IMG/VR virus record: IMGVR_UViG_3300035698_009618
Span: 1 to 44,393 of that record
Reading direction: 5' to 3' (one strand)
DNA: 44,393 nt
From: a virus
Below the pieces are notes generated by a model. The model saw only the letters and a list, made by a program, of their open reading frames with translations. It had not been told where the DNA came from and ran no database searches. The first letter of the stretch is position 1; every line of letters starts with the position of its first letter. The translations under genes were made by a program, and so were the position numbers. This document shows positions 1 to 8,487 of the stretch, one piece after another.

Positions 1-127
1 CGCTTTGAGTTATTGAGGTTTCTGGGTCAGAGCTGCCAACCGCTGAAAAGTTACTCACTCTTAACGTATCAAAATAGCCCAAATCATCAATGTGAGCATA
101 GGCTGTAGGTTTATTAGTCTGTATGTA
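1..127. repeat. Contig-end overlap, copy 1
   Basis: These 127 bases are identical to the last 127 bases of the window. The same reading frame runs through both copies. The length of exactly 127 equals a common maximum k-mer size of short-read assemblers, so this is most likely the overlap of a circular assembly graph and not a biological terminal repeat. The unique circle is then 44,266 bp. Confidence 0.93.
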
Positions 128-496
128 CTCTCTGAGAACTTTCCATGTGCTGCCCACATTTTTAGGATTATGTTTAGCACAAGAGCCACTAATCATTTTC
201 CAATTACCCGCAGCAGGTGCTGTCTTAAAAGAGCCAGTAGTTGTGACCGCCGCTTGCGTGATAGCTACAGTGTATTCCTTATCAGCTGCCAGCCCACCAA
301 TAGTGACTATACCTGTATGGCATAAGGTCGAACCAACACCTTGCCCAACCCTTGTCGCTACGACTGGAGTTGTGCCACCTGAGCAAACAACAGTTACAGC
401 ATTATCATTGTTAAAGGTAACAACACTTATTTTTACTTCTGCTGTGGTTGCATAACCAACTCTGAATCTAACTCTATCTACTGTAGGACCAGCCAT
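1..496 (-). CDS. Tail protein with PhoD-like phosphatase domain, N-terminal part
   Basis: This is the N-terminal 165 codons of a gene that crosses the contig join and continues from 44,266 down to a TAG at 41,991. The joined protein has 923 residues. The ATG overlaps the TAA of the upstream lectin-like gene by one base, which suggests translational coupling. Residues 1-95 look like a small beta domain, as found in front of purple-acid/PhoD phosphatases. The enzyme domain starts near residue 98 with W-K-M-I-S-G-S-C. At 134-141 the sequence A-H-I-D-D-L-G-Y matches the metal-binding 'H-x-G-D-x-x-Y' stretch of this superfamily, with D in place of the usual G. The family assignment rests on motifs only. 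The likely role is a virion enzyme acting on a phosphodiester or phosphate of the host surface, which is inference. Confidence 0.8.
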   Translation of the reverse strand, partial: MAGPTVDRVRFRVGYATTAEVKISVVTFNNDNAVTVVCSGGTTPVVATRVGQGVGSTLCHTGIVTIGGLAADKEYTVAITQAAVTTTGSFKTAPAAGNWKMISGSCAKHNPKNVGSTWKVLREYIQTNKPTAYAHIDDLGYFDTLRVSNFSAVGSSDPETSITQS

Positions 497-1323
497 TAGA
501 TGCCACCCATAAAGTCACTAGGTACAGACTCCCCTAAGTGCAATGCTTTTACCAATCCTGAAATATCGTCAGGTGGCTTATTGTTAAAATTCATTATTCC
601 CACTCTTAGCAGCTCGCCGTCTAAAAGACTAGACACACCTGCCCCTGGCTTATCGCAACCTATACAGATAGCGTGATTAGCATTAGCCGTTCCAATAACT
701 AACTGGCCCCTACTTATAGTTGGTGAGTTTTTCAGAGTACCATTGAAGAAAGAATAAGCTGTACCTTGCGACGATCTCAAATCTACAAAGAAGGCCACAT
801 CAAAAAACTCAGTAGTACTGTCAATGTCCCCTATTACACAGGGGATAGATTGGATGCTATTGCCATTATTAATATTTAACTTAATACGCTGCTCTGAAGT
901 GTTTTTATTGGCATAGTCCAGAGCTAGTAGCTGGTCTTGACTGCCGGTCTTACCTCTTATAGAGAACAAGTTACTATCAAATTCAGAGGTGCCTGCCACG
1001 CTGTTAACCCTAACTCTGGCCCATATCAGAAAAGAGTTAGTAGTAAAGATATCTGAGTAGTCAGAAAAGCCGACAGCTGTGTTAGGTAAGTAGAAGCAAT
1101 TAGCACTAGCAGGTACGAAGTTATAAGACCCCGAGTCTGAAGCTGCGCCACTTGTCCAACCAGCTTGCACGTTAGATGCTGCTGAGTTTACAGGAATAGC
1201 TGCTCGCTGGGGTGCGTTGGTAAAAAGTAAGTAAGACGCGTCCTGCACTGAGGTAGGAGACCCCCCATTGCGTACATAGTCCCCCAACTCCCAATATACG
1301 ACCGGTGATATATTTTTAATCAT
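496..1323 (-). CDS. LamG/concanavalin-like tail fibre protein
   Basis: This 275-residue protein has alternating beta-strand character throughout. Stretches such as S-F-L-I-W-A-R-V-R-V and F-D-V-A-F-F-V-D-L-R, followed by F-F-N-G-T-L, are typical of the laminin-G/concanavalin-like jelly roll that phages use for carbohydrate binding. The start ATG at 1323 is preceded by AAGG at suitable spacing. The stop codon overlaps the start of the phosphatase-bearing tail gene, so the two are probably co-translated and may assemble together. It may bind a host surface glycan. The fold call is by pattern only, and no catalytic residues are recognised. Confidence 0.55.
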   Translation of the reverse strand: MIKNISPVVYWELGDYVRNGGSPTSVQDASYLLFTNAPQRAAIPVNSAASNVQAGWTSGAASDSGSYNFVPASANCFYLPNTAVGFSDYSDIFTTNSFLIWARVRVNSVAGTSEFDSNLFSIRGKTGSQDQLLALDYANKNTSEQRIKLNINNGNSIQSIPCVIGDIDSTTEFFDVAFFVDLRSSQGTAYSFFNGTLKNSPTISRGQLVIGTANANHAICIGCDKPGAGVSSLLDGELLRVGIMNFNNKPPDDISGLVKALHLGESVPSDFMGGI

Positions 1324-1339
1324 TGACTGTACTACCTTG

Positions 1340-1714
1340 TTACTTAATAAGTGGACTTAACCGATTTAAGTCACGAGTAAGTTCATCTTTCTGCAAACCT
1401 AGCTCACGTAGTCTATCAGCATGAAAGCGACTAAACTCAGTAGGTTTAGTCTTCTTAAGAGTTACCAGCTCAAAGATCTCCTTGGTAACTCCTCTCATAC
1501 TTTGGTTAGCTGAGTCATACTCAAGCTCAAGGCGTAAGTCAGATATACTTTTAGATATAGTCTGAACTTGCGCGTCTACATACTTCTCAGTAGCATACGC
1601 TTTATTAGAGTATAGGCTAGCACCTCCTGTGCCTAGACCTGAGCCTACAATTAACATAGCTAACAGCCCAAGAAGTGGGTTATTAGATTGTGCTTCCTGA
1701 ATCCAATTTATCAT
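1340..1714 (-). CDS. Inner-membrane coiled-coil protein, spanin-like
   Basis: This 124-residue protein has one hydrophobic segment at about residues 13-35, followed by a charged, heptad-rich helical region to the C-terminus. That layout fits an Rz-type inner-membrane spanin, which spans the periplasm to fuse inner and outer membranes at lysis. The neighbouring gene at 1752 encodes a small lipoprotein, the expected outer-membrane partner. A holin is an alternative, but holins rarely carry so long a soluble coiled coil. No sequence signature proves the assignment; the gene pair is the main argument. Confidence 0.5.
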   Translation of the reverse strand: MINWIQEAQSNNPLLGLLAMLIVGSGLGTGGASLYSNKAYATEKYVDAQVQTISKSISDLRLELEYDSANQSMRGVTKEIFELVTLKKTKPTEFSRFHADRLRELGLQKDELTRDLNRLSPLIK

Positions 1715-1751
1715 ATTGCATACTGCTCAGTTAGGGTATTAAAGTAGGCTG

Positions 1752-1994
1752 TTATTTCCAACGCTCTGACAGACTCCCGTTAGTTGTGACATAGCTGCAA
1801 GTCTCTGGGTACTTAATACCTGAGTACGTAGGTTTAGTTACCTTGTGGGGTGGGGTAACTAGTAAGGTTTCGTGAACTACTAGTTTTCTAGGGGTAAACT
1901 CACCACCAATAGCCTCGCACTCTTCTTTCATTGTCGGCCCGTTGGCGCAACTAGCTAGCAAGGAACAAGTTAATAATGGTAGTATAAATTTCAT
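1752..1994 (-). CDS. Small lipoprotein, probable outer-membrane spanin
   Basis: This 80-residue protein has a lipoprotein signal peptide: a short basic start, a hydrophobic stretch, then the lipobox L-A-S-C with the lipidated cysteine at residue 16. The mature part is about 64 residues, with a proline-containing middle (V-T-P-P-H-K-V-T-K-P), as is usual for Rz1-like outer-membrane spanins. An AGGAT site precedes the ATG. It is transcribed just before the coiled-coil membrane protein at 1340-1714, and the two probably form a spanin complex. They are separate genes here, not nested as in lambda. Confidence 0.6.
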   Translation of the reverse strand: MKFILPLLTCSLLASCANGPTMKEECEAIGGEFTPRKLVVHETLLVTPPHKVTKPTYSGIKYPETCSYVTTNGSLSERWK

Positions 1995-2017
1995 ACTAAG
2001 TATCCTATGTTTATTTT

Positions 2018-2545
2018 TTATGAGGGTATATAAGTTATAGCTACTGTGCGTCCACTACCGTTAGTCCAGCTAGGGAAGTGAGCAGTAGGGCTATCCCAAG
2101 CCAATACAGTGATAGTACCATCATATAGCTCAGTAGCATCTGCTATCAGGAAGGCAGACTGGCCTTCTGGGGTAACGCTAACAATCCTACCCAGCCAGTC
2201 ACCTGTGATAATGAGGGCAAAGCTATAAGCATTGTTGGCCGCTTTAAAGGTACTAATCCGATTAATAGTCTCACCATCTAAGGCTGAATTATCAATACTG
2301 CCAACATCAGCGCCTGCTATACCTACCCCAGCAGCATAACCATTCCACTCTTGTGTAGAACTGCCACCACCTACACCTTTCTGGTAAAAGCCAACAGTTA
2401 CAGTTCTGATTACTGCTACTTGACGGTTCCAGACCACATGAGTAACTGCGCTATCGTCAATCCAGTCAACTCTATCAACATCAGAGCCTCCCCACTTAAC
2501 ATCATCTGGGTCGTTACCATCATTAAGCCAACGTAAGTTACTCAT
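2018..2545 (-). CDS. Tail-associated protein, unknown
   Basis: This 175-residue protein is rich in tryptophan, aspartate and glycine near its N-terminus (repeated W-x-x-D/G patterns) and in beta-type sequence later. The ATG overlaps the stop of the upstream gene (TAATG), indicating coupling. Its position among fibre-type genes suggests a virion or tail-fibre component. I do not recognise the family. Confidence 0.55.
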   Translation of the reverse strand: MSNLRWLNDGNDPDDVKWGGSDVDRVDWIDDSAVTHVVWNRQVAVIRTVTVGFYQKGVGGGSSTQEWNGYAAGVGIAGADVGSIDNSALDGETINRISTFKAANNAYSFALIITGDWLGRIVSVTPEGQSAFLIADATELYDGTITVLAWDSPTAHFPSWTNGSGRTVAITYIPS

Positions 2546-3375
2546 TAGGACGCACTCAGAGTTAGCACACCGCCTACGAAGCTGGCCTTCATAGTACCAC
2601 CCAAGATAGCTGTGGCATAGTCAGTACGTCGAATAGCTCTAGACGTTGAGCTACCAGCCGAAGCTACTGCGAATACTTGACTGGCATCTCCGGCGGCTGG
2701 TGCTCGGCCATTAGCATTATTGTTAGCAGCAGTTGCAGCAACTTGCGCATCGTCCGCGTCACTTTGAGCGTTATCAGCAGCAGTCTGCGCATTACCAGCA
2801 GCCGTATCCGCATCATCCGCAGTTAACTGAGCAGCGGCAGCAGCAGTAACTCCCGCTGATCCTCGGTTGTAGGCTAGTCTAGCAGCAGCCGGAGTAGCAG
2901 CTATACCATCAGCTTCACCACTAGTAGCGTCAATAGCATCATCTAGCCTAACTGAGCCAGTAAGTGTAGCAGTAGCTATGCCAATGTATGGATTAAGTAA
3001 TACCAAGTGAGTAGAAGTCTTGTATAGCCTAAGTACTGATCGGCTCTGAATCATACCAGCTACTATATCAGTGGTATTGTCCAGCTGCTTAATAGTCAGC
3101 GTGGTGCCAGGAGTAGGACCGGGTGCCAAAGTAGCTGCACCTGTGTTAGCTGCTGTTACTCTTATAGTATAAACCACACCAGTAGTTAAATTGTCAGCTA
3201 GGCTAGACTCAAAGTAAGCGTTACCTGAGTTAGTAGCTGTAGGTGGAGTGTCAATGTTATTATCACGCACCAGTATCTTAAGTGCTTTAAGTTCAGCAGC
3301 TGAGTAGCCTCCTGATATATTAACTGGTGGGGTATTGACATTGTTGGGATCAGCTACATAGGTACCTAAAGGCAT
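2545..3375 (-). CDS. Tail fibre-like protein with Ala/Asp coiled coil
   Basis: This 276-residue protein starts with beta-rich sequence. At about residues 175-225 it has an alanine/aspartate/glutamine repeat with an A-x-x-A-x-x-A-D-x-A heptad-like pattern, as seen in trimeric coiled coils of phage fibres. A short C-terminal beta domain follows (A-I-R-R-T-D-Y-A-T-A-I-L-G-G). This arrangement is typical of an adaptor fibre that trimerises through the coiled coil. It is directly coupled to the downstream gene at 2018-2545. Confidence 0.6.
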   Translation of the reverse strand: MPLGTYVADPNNVNTPPVNISGGYSAAELKALKILVRDNNIDTPPTATNSGNAYFESSLADNLTTGVVYTIRVTAANTGAATLAPGPTPGTTLTIKQLDNTTDIVAGMIQSRSVLRLYKTSTHLVLLNPYIGIATATLTGSVRLDDAIDATSGEADGIAATPAAARLAYNRGSAGVTAAAAAQLTADDADTAAGNAQTAADNAQSDADDAQVAATAANNNANGRAPAAGDASQVFAVASAGSSTSRAIRRTDYATAILGGTMKASFVGGVLTLSAS

Positions 3376-3387
3376 ACTAAGTTACTC

Positions 3388-4029
3388 CTAAGCGTTCATC
3401 AGTAATTCGGGGATGTGTTGGTTCTGGACTACAGACAAGTGGGTACTGGCTAACTTCTGGTTACCAACTGAGGCTAAGGCAAAGCCTAGCGCTTGGTCAA
3501 TAACAGCCAGAGGCATACTGTCAAGTAGCCAGTCTGAATAACCTGCAATAGCTGGGTCAGTCATAGCCCGCATAGTACCGTCAGTATTAGATACTACGGC
3601 CTTGGTGGGTCTATGAGTTATACCACTTACTAAGAATGAGTTGACTTGGGCCCCAGCGTAGAAGCTAACACCCCCATTGATCTGGTAGCAGGTACTTACA
3701 GCTGGGCCGTATAAAGTTCTGCGCTTAACTACTTCACTGATATTAATAATATCTAATGGCGCGCCAATGATGTTACCGTATACATCCAACGCTGCTACTT
3801 GTTCTAGTAGCCTAACGTCATCCGGTAATGTAAATGTACCTACAGTTACTGAATTAGCTGCGAAGGTTATATCAGCTAGCCCTATTACCCACTCAGTTCT
3901 ATCCCGTGGGAAAGCTGCAACAGCATGCATAGTCCTAACTGCTTGTAGAATACGTTGATTAATAACTGCTGTCTTATCAGGACGCCTTACAGTCTCATGT
4001 ACTTGGTCAATTATCTCGCCTAATAACAT
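3388..4029 (-). CDS. Head-tail adaptor-like protein
   Basis: This 213-residue protein follows the major capsid gene and precedes the fibre genes. The N-terminal helical region (R-I-L-Q-A-V-R-T-M-H near residue 30, then F-P-R-D-R) resembles the podoviral adaptor/tail-tubular-A type proteins that sit between portal and nozzle. The length is in the usual range of about 200 residues. The assignment rests on size, position and this weak N-terminal pattern. Confidence 0.5.
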   Translation of the reverse strand: MLLGEIIDQVHETVRRPDKTAVINQRILQAVRTMHAVAAFPRDRTEWVIGLADITFAANSVTVGTFTLPDDVRLLEQVAALDVYGNIIGAPLDIINISEVVKRRTLYGPAVSTCYQINGGVSFYAGAQVNSFLVSGITHRPTKAVVSNTDGTMRAMTDPAIAGYSDWLLDSMPLAVIDQALGFALASVGNQKLASTHLSVVQNQHIPELLMNA

Positions 4030-4064
4030 GTAAGTTATCCCAGTAATACTAAATATTAGTTACC

Positions 4065-4090
4065 AAAAAAGGCCACCCGAAGGCAGCCTT
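4065..4090 (-). terminator. Terminator or attenuator after the capsid gene
   Basis: On the minus strand there is a nine-base stem with two G-T wobble pairs around a TTCG tetraloop, followed by a run of six T. It lies downstream of the major capsid gene and upstream of the adaptor gene. It could partly terminate late transcription so that capsid mRNA is made in excess, or stabilise the 3' end of that mRNA. Confidence 0.75.
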
Positions 4091-4154
4091 AAGTGGGGAA
4101 GGAATAACCTTCCAAGGGGAGCGACCAGCTGGAGACTGGCCTGAGACTTAGTGC

Positions 4155-5363
4155 TTACGCACCAGCGGTTAGGTTGTGGATGATACCCCAGCCAGTTGGG
4201 TTAGTCATCTCAACAGTAAGCTCAGAAGTATAGACACCTGAAGTAGCATCAACACCGTCATAAGCAACATCTTTGTGCGCAGTATCACGTAAGTACTGAA
4301 AGTCAATAGTACCTAAGTCAGCAACAATAGCCATTTTCTTAGTGGCTACGTGGGCATTCAATAAAGGATGCTCTACCATTTCGAACATACCACGACTAGT
4401 ACGGAAGCTGTGGAACTGCTGGCCAAACTGAGTAGACTCAGGAGTAAACTGCAAGCGACCATTAGGAGTAGCACGAGCAATTTCGTTAAGAGTTTCAATA
4501 GCTTGTGAGCCACAGAACAGAGTCTTAACACCAGTGCTACGGCCTTTAATAACAGTATCAAGAGTCGCGTGTAACATAGACTCCAACTGATCAAAGGTAG
4601 TAGTAGTACCAGCCGATGCAATGTTACCAGGAGCGTACTCAGTAACAATAGCTTCAATGCCTGACATAGTACGCATTGGGCGACCGTTATATACTGAGGC
4701 AGACTTGCGGCCAAAGATAGTAGACCACTCAATGTCTTGAGCGTGCAAGAACATAGCATCTTCCCGGTTCTCAGCAATCATGCTAATACCAGGCTCAACA
4801 GCTACAGCTGCTGCTGTCTCAGTCATGTCCCAAGCGTTACGGAAGATCTGAGTAAAGTTAGTATGCTCAGACATAGTGATACTACGAGCAACAGGCATTG
4901 AGCTACCTTCCTCGTTTGAGTTACCAACTTCGATAAGTACTTCGTTATCAGAGATAGCAGTACCAATAGTACCAGCAAAACCACGAACAACTACCAAGTC
5001 AGTTGCATCAGTAACAGCAGTAACTTGAAGTAACTCAGGAGCTGCGTAAGTACCAGCTGAGAAGTTAAACTTCATGTAGATAGTGCCAGCTACTACATTA
5101 GTAGTGGAGTCAACAACCAAAGTGGTCGCAGTTGTGTTGATAGCACCGTTAACAGTAACAGAAGGGAACAGTGCTTGCTTAACCCAGACTGAGTGAGCAG
5201 TTGCCATGATACGTTTATGCTGAGCTAGCCCAGACATAGCGAACATTGGAGCAGCGCCGTTAGGCTGTAACCGCATTAAGTTAGCTGTAAAGCTACGTTG
5301 TAAGATGCTGCCGCCTTGGTCGCTTGATAACGCAGCCAGCTCAGCTGTTGTATAAAATCGCAT
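4155..5363 (-). CDS. Major capsid protein (DUF5309/SU10-like)
   Basis: This 402-residue protein lies directly downstream of the scaffold, as usual for a major head protein. The middle stretch S-I-T-M-S-E-H-T-N-F-T-Q-I-F followed by W-D-M-T-E-T-A-A-A-V resembles the conserved 'nyTQif...S.Ta' core of the DUF5309/SU10-type head proteins, which have the HK97 fold. A beta-rich insert lies at about residues 65-150 and could be a surface domain. The ATG has an AAGGA site at good spacing. The capsid role is secure from context; the family name is my recollection of the motif. Confidence 0.85.
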   Translation of the reverse strand: MRFYTTAELAALSSDQGGSILQRSFTANLMRLQPNGAAPMFAMSGLAQHKRIMATAHSVWVKQALFPSVTVNGAINTTATTLVVDSTTNVVAGTIYMKFNFSAGTYAAPELLQVTAVTDATDLVVVRGFAGTIGTAISDNEVLIEVGNSNEEGSSMPVARSITMSEHTNFTQIFRNAWDMTETAAAVAVEPGISMIAENREDAMFLHAQDIEWSTIFGRKSASVYNGRPMRTMSGIEAIVTEYAPGNIASAGTTTTFDQLESMLHATLDTVIKGRSTGVKTLFCGSQAIETLNEIARATPNGRLQFTPESTQFGQQFHSFRTSRGMFEMVEHPLLNAHVATKKMAIVADLGTIDFQYLRDTAHKDVAYDGVDATSGVYTSELTVEMTNPTGWGIIHNLTAGA

Positions 5364-5412
5364 AGGATTATCCTTTGGTTATGAGTTAGCCGAGTTGGCT
5401 GGTTTACAAGTA

Positions 5413-6198
5413 CTAGCTAGCCAAATGTTTAGACCAGTCAGTAGCATTGTCTTTTGGTGCGGCTGCTGGTGCTACCATTCCTAGCTCAGCTGCGGCATGC
5501 TGCCCTAATAAGTTAGCTGGGGCAGTTGGAAATTGTTTACGTAGCTCATTAATAGCTGTAGTAAGTAATGTTGCTTTCATACCAGTTGCAAGTTCAGGGT
5601 TACCCGAAGTAGCAGCTGCTGTAGCCTCATTCATGTAGTTAGTATCAGTGACTGAGCTAGCAGCTTGTTGTGCAGTTTGATCACCGCGCTGTTCACCCAT
5701 ATGAGCTGAGCCTGCCATTGAGGCATGTATTGCTTTACCCATTGAGTCACTGATTACACCACTAAGTAACTTACCTAAAGCCTCTGCTGCTCCCTCGCCG
5801 CCACCAACAGCTAAGGCTGCTAAGTCTTGGTCAATGGCAACTGATCCAGCTAGTTGAGCTATTACTGGTTTGAGTTGTTCCTGTGTAGGAGCTTCAACCT
5901 TCTTAAAAGTAGGCGTGGTCGGCTTCACTGGATTACCGTCATTATCTAACTTCTGCGCGTATTGTGCAAGTGGGTTATCAGCAAGATTGACAGTCTGATC
6001 GTTCATACCACTAGCTGGGTTAGCAGGTGGTGCCCCCTGTGGCGTACCTGGGGCTATAGCTGCGGGTGCTGGAAGCTGAGTAGGCTGTAGTGGGTTAGGC
6101 TGCGCAAATTGCTGCTGGCTAGGAGGTGCAAAAGGTTGGCCAGCTGCCATACCATCTAGTACTGAGGGTGCTGTAGCTTGTAAGTCTGACATAGACAT
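5413..6198 (-). CDS. Scaffolding protein
   Basis: This 261-residue protein lies between portal and capsid genes. Its N-terminal third is rich in proline, glutamine and alanine and probably disordered. The C-terminal half is alanine-rich helical and ends in a small mixed-charge tail. This composition, size and position are typical of a phage scaffold that directs procapsid assembly and then exits. The first of two nearby in-frame ATGs is chosen because a GGAG site lies nine bases upstream of it. Confidence 0.72.
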   Translation of the reverse strand: MSMSDLQATAPSVLDGMAAGQPFAPPSQQQFAQPNPLQPTQLPAPAAIAPGTPQGAPPANPASGMNDQTVNLADNPLAQYAQKLDNDGNPVKPTTPTFKKVEAPTQEQLKPVIAQLAGSVAIDQDLAALAVGGGEGAAEALGKLLSGVISDSMGKAIHASMAGSAHMGEQRGDQTAQQAASSVTDTNYMNEATAAATSGNPELATGMKATLLTTAINELRKQFPTAPANLLGQHAAAELGMVAPAAAPKDNATDWSKHLAS

Positions 6199-6204
6199 AG
6201 GGTA

Positions 6205-6528
6205 TTACTCCGGTTGATTTGAGGTGGGTACTGTGGATTGTAGTTGTTCAGTGAATATTTCCAAGAACTCTATACGGATAGTAGACTGCAATATTCGTAG
6301 TTGAGCCTCGGGATTAGTTAACCCACCTAAGTGGTTATCGCTAGCTATATCAAATACCAGCTCTTGTAACTCTTGGCGTGCCTCAGCTAGTAGTGATTTC
6401 CAATCATCAGGGTTAACAGCCTGCACAGCTGAGATAGCAGCCATGCGTTGGATTATTGCCTTAGTTACCGCTTTGTCATGCTCTAAGGCTGTAGGTACTG
6501 GTGGTACATTTAAGTCACTGGCCTTCAT
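6205..6528 (-). CDS. Small protein of the head gene cluster
   Basis: This 107-residue, mainly helical acidic protein is placed between portal and scaffold genes. The ATG overlaps the stop of the upstream gene (ATGA), so translation is probably coupled. The family is not recognised. Its position suggests a head assembly or accessory role. Confidence 0.6.
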   Translation of the reverse strand: MKASDLNVPPVPTALEHDKAVTKAIIQRMAAISAVQAVNPDDWKSLLAEARQELQELVFDIASDNHLGGLTNPEAQLRILQSTIRIEFLEIFTEQLQSTVPTSNQPE

Positions 6529-6740
6529 ATCGGTGCTCCGCCTGCTGGGCCTTGAGGTGCTGGGCCTTGGGGTAATCCGCCTGCCCCTCCTGCTGGGCCT
6601 GCTAGCTTATATTGCTCAAGCTGTAGTCCATTACCTTGACCTAGTATATGAGCTAGTATCTTAGGTATATCATACTCGGCTAGTAGCTGCGGAGCTGTAG
6701 TAATAAGCTGTAGCATCTGCTGCTGAACATTAGGTGACAT
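6525..6740 (-). CDS. Small Gly/Pro-tailed protein after portal
   Basis: This 71-residue protein has an N-terminal helical half and a C-terminal tail made almost only of glycine, alanine and proline. It starts just downstream of the portal stop and ends in an ATGA overlap with the next gene. The open frame with tight coupling on both sides makes it a likely real gene. Its function is unknown. Confidence 0.55.
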   Translation of the reverse strand: MSPNVQQQMLQLITTAPQLLAEYDIPKILAHILGQGNGLQLEQYKLAGPAGGAGGLPQGPAPQGPAGGAPI

Positions 6741-6746
6741 TTGGTA

Positions 6747-8438
6747 CTAAGTAGGCATTAAGGCTGTAGCTAACTTAAAGTCCACAGATGCTTGATAGAG
6801 TTGCGCAGGGTTAATGTCAATAGTCTCACGGTTCTCAGGGTTATAGAGAGTAGCAGTTTTCTGGTACTGAATGATGTTTAGCTTAAGAATGTACTTAATT
6901 TCTACCATAACAGTGGACTCAATGACTAAGCTACGAACAAATGCCTTATCAGCTGCGTTAGACATGACGTCTTGGTACTCAGCTAGAGTCTTGTTACCCT
7001 TCTGGAACTGGCCAGTCTGTGGCTTATTGATACCAGCAGCTCTACGGCCAGCTTCCTCTACAGCTCCTATGTCAGTTAGGAAGGTGTTAGTAGTTGAATC
7101 CTGAAACGGAATAGATACGTAGAAGTCTCGGAGTGACTTACCACGGGGAATGGTCTTCTTGGTAGCTATCTTAGCCTCCGGTATCCTAGAGTCAACATGA
7201 TCTTTGTCGAACATAGTATGATCATACAATGCTCTGTCACCTATAGCCCTGTCAGCAGATGCTAACGCTCTATCTAACAACTGCTTAGCTGTCTTCATAT
7301 AAGGTATAGTTACTTGCGCGGGGCCTGTAGAGTTGTAACCTAATGAGTCAGCATCTGTCTGACCTAGTACCATACCTAGGCGACCGTGAGCATTATCCAT
7401 AGGCTCAGCATATAGTAGCCAGTTACCTTCGAGTATGTAGATAGTCCAGATTTCTACGTCATCATCAGGGTTCTTAGCTGTAGATAGGCCCCAAGCACTA
7501 GGGATAACTCGGATATTAACTTTACTTACCTGATATCGGGACTTAGTTACTGCAGTTTGCTGGTTATGCTGGTTAAGTCCAAAGTGTTGCGACCAATCAG
7601 TGGCCTCTTTCTGGATATCAGCAGCTTCTTGGCCTAATGGTACAATGTCAGGGTTGATATGCTGCATATTGGTAACTGACGCGCCCATACCTACAGTTGA
7701 GCCACCATATGCGTAGATGTTAAACTGTGGGTTATTGGCATCAGTTAGATACAGCTCACCGTTGCGGGACTTAAGCTTATCTAACAGAGTTTTAAAGGCT
7801 ACTTGGGTATATATCTCAGTAGTACCTGCCCATTCACCCTTAACACTAAGATCCTGTGGACTAACTGAGGTATCAAAGAACGCATTGTACATATCTATGC
7901 GGTTAATAGCAGTACCTTCCCACACTTGCTTAACCTTCTTAAGGTTATTAGCATTCTGACCCTGACCTGGCCCACTAGCAGCAGCTGATAACTCATAGTT
8001 AACCTGAGTATCCCAAGGTATATCTAACATAGCTATATTGTACTTAGCTATATCTAGGAAGAACATACTTAAGTTAGATGACCAGCCTGCTCGCTTCTGC
8101 TGCTCAGACATAATAGTGTTAAAGGCTTCAGCATCTTTAATCTTGTCAGCAGGTGAGTTCATTTGGAAGATACTAGAGTTACCAAGGTAAGTGGTAATGT
8201 AAGTAGATGAGTAGGTTTCTACTACTTCAGGTACCTGCGCGTTAGTTAACTCAGCGAATCGACTAGTATTCTGGGTATCAGCTGGGTCTTTAGTAGCAAG
8301 TTTACCATCAACTTTGGCTAAGTGGTACGCCTCATCAGCTGACCGTAGTTTAGCTAGCAATGCAGCTCTTGGGAACTGGGCTACTCGGAAGTTGATACCC
8401 GCTAGTAGTGTAGAACGTTGCTCAACAGTTAGTTTCAT
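6747..8438 (-). CDS. Portal (head-tail connector) protein
   Basis: This 563-residue protein lies immediately downstream of the large terminase and upstream of scaffold and capsid, the canonical portal position. The length fits podoviral collar/portal proteins of roughly 500-600 residues. It is mainly helical with an acidic middle and a long helical C-terminal region (residues about 480-563). No single diagnostic motif is visible to me, so the call rests on order and size. It would form the dodecameric DNA channel at one capsid vertex. Confidence 0.78.
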   Translation of the reverse strand: MKLTVEQRSTLLAGINFRVAQFPRAALLAKLRSADEAYHLAKVDGKLATKDPADTQNTSRFAELTNAQVPEVVETYSSTYITTYLGNSSIFQMNSPADKIKDAEAFNTIMSEQQKRAGWSSNLSMFFLDIAKYNIAMLDIPWDTQVNYELSAAASGPGQGQNANNLKKVKQVWEGTAINRIDMYNAFFDTSVSPQDLSVKGEWAGTTEIYTQVAFKTLLDKLKSRNGELYLTDANNPQFNIYAYGGSTVGMGASVTNMQHINPDIVPLGQEAADIQKEATDWSQHFGLNQHNQQTAVTKSRYQVSKVNIRVIPSAWGLSTAKNPDDDVEIWTIYILEGNWLLYAEPMDNAHGRLGMVLGQTDADSLGYNSTGPAQVTIPYMKTAKQLLDRALASADRAIGDRALYDHTMFDKDHVDSRIPEAKIATKKTIPRGKSLRDFYVSIPFQDSTTNTFLTDIGAVEEAGRRAAGINKPQTGQFQKGNKTLAEYQDVMSNAADKAFVRSLVIESTVMVEIKYILKLNIIQYQKTATLYNPENRETIDINPAQLYQASVDFKLATALMPT

Positions 8439-8487
8439 TAGTTAACTCTCTTAGGTTAGGTAATTTGGTTAGCTAGTTAGCTAGCTA

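Noticed and set aside
1-127. Direct terminal repeats of the virion DNA
   Set aside because: The length equals a standard assembler k-mer and the repeat lies within a gene that continues through it, so an assembly overlap is the simpler reading.
92-455. Two rightward open frames
   Set aside because: They lie antisense to the N-terminal part of the phosphatase-bearing tail gene and have no ribosome site or known motif.
4373-4777. 134-codon leftward frame within the capsid gene
   Set aside because: It is leucine/serine-rich shadow sequence in another frame of the major capsid gene.
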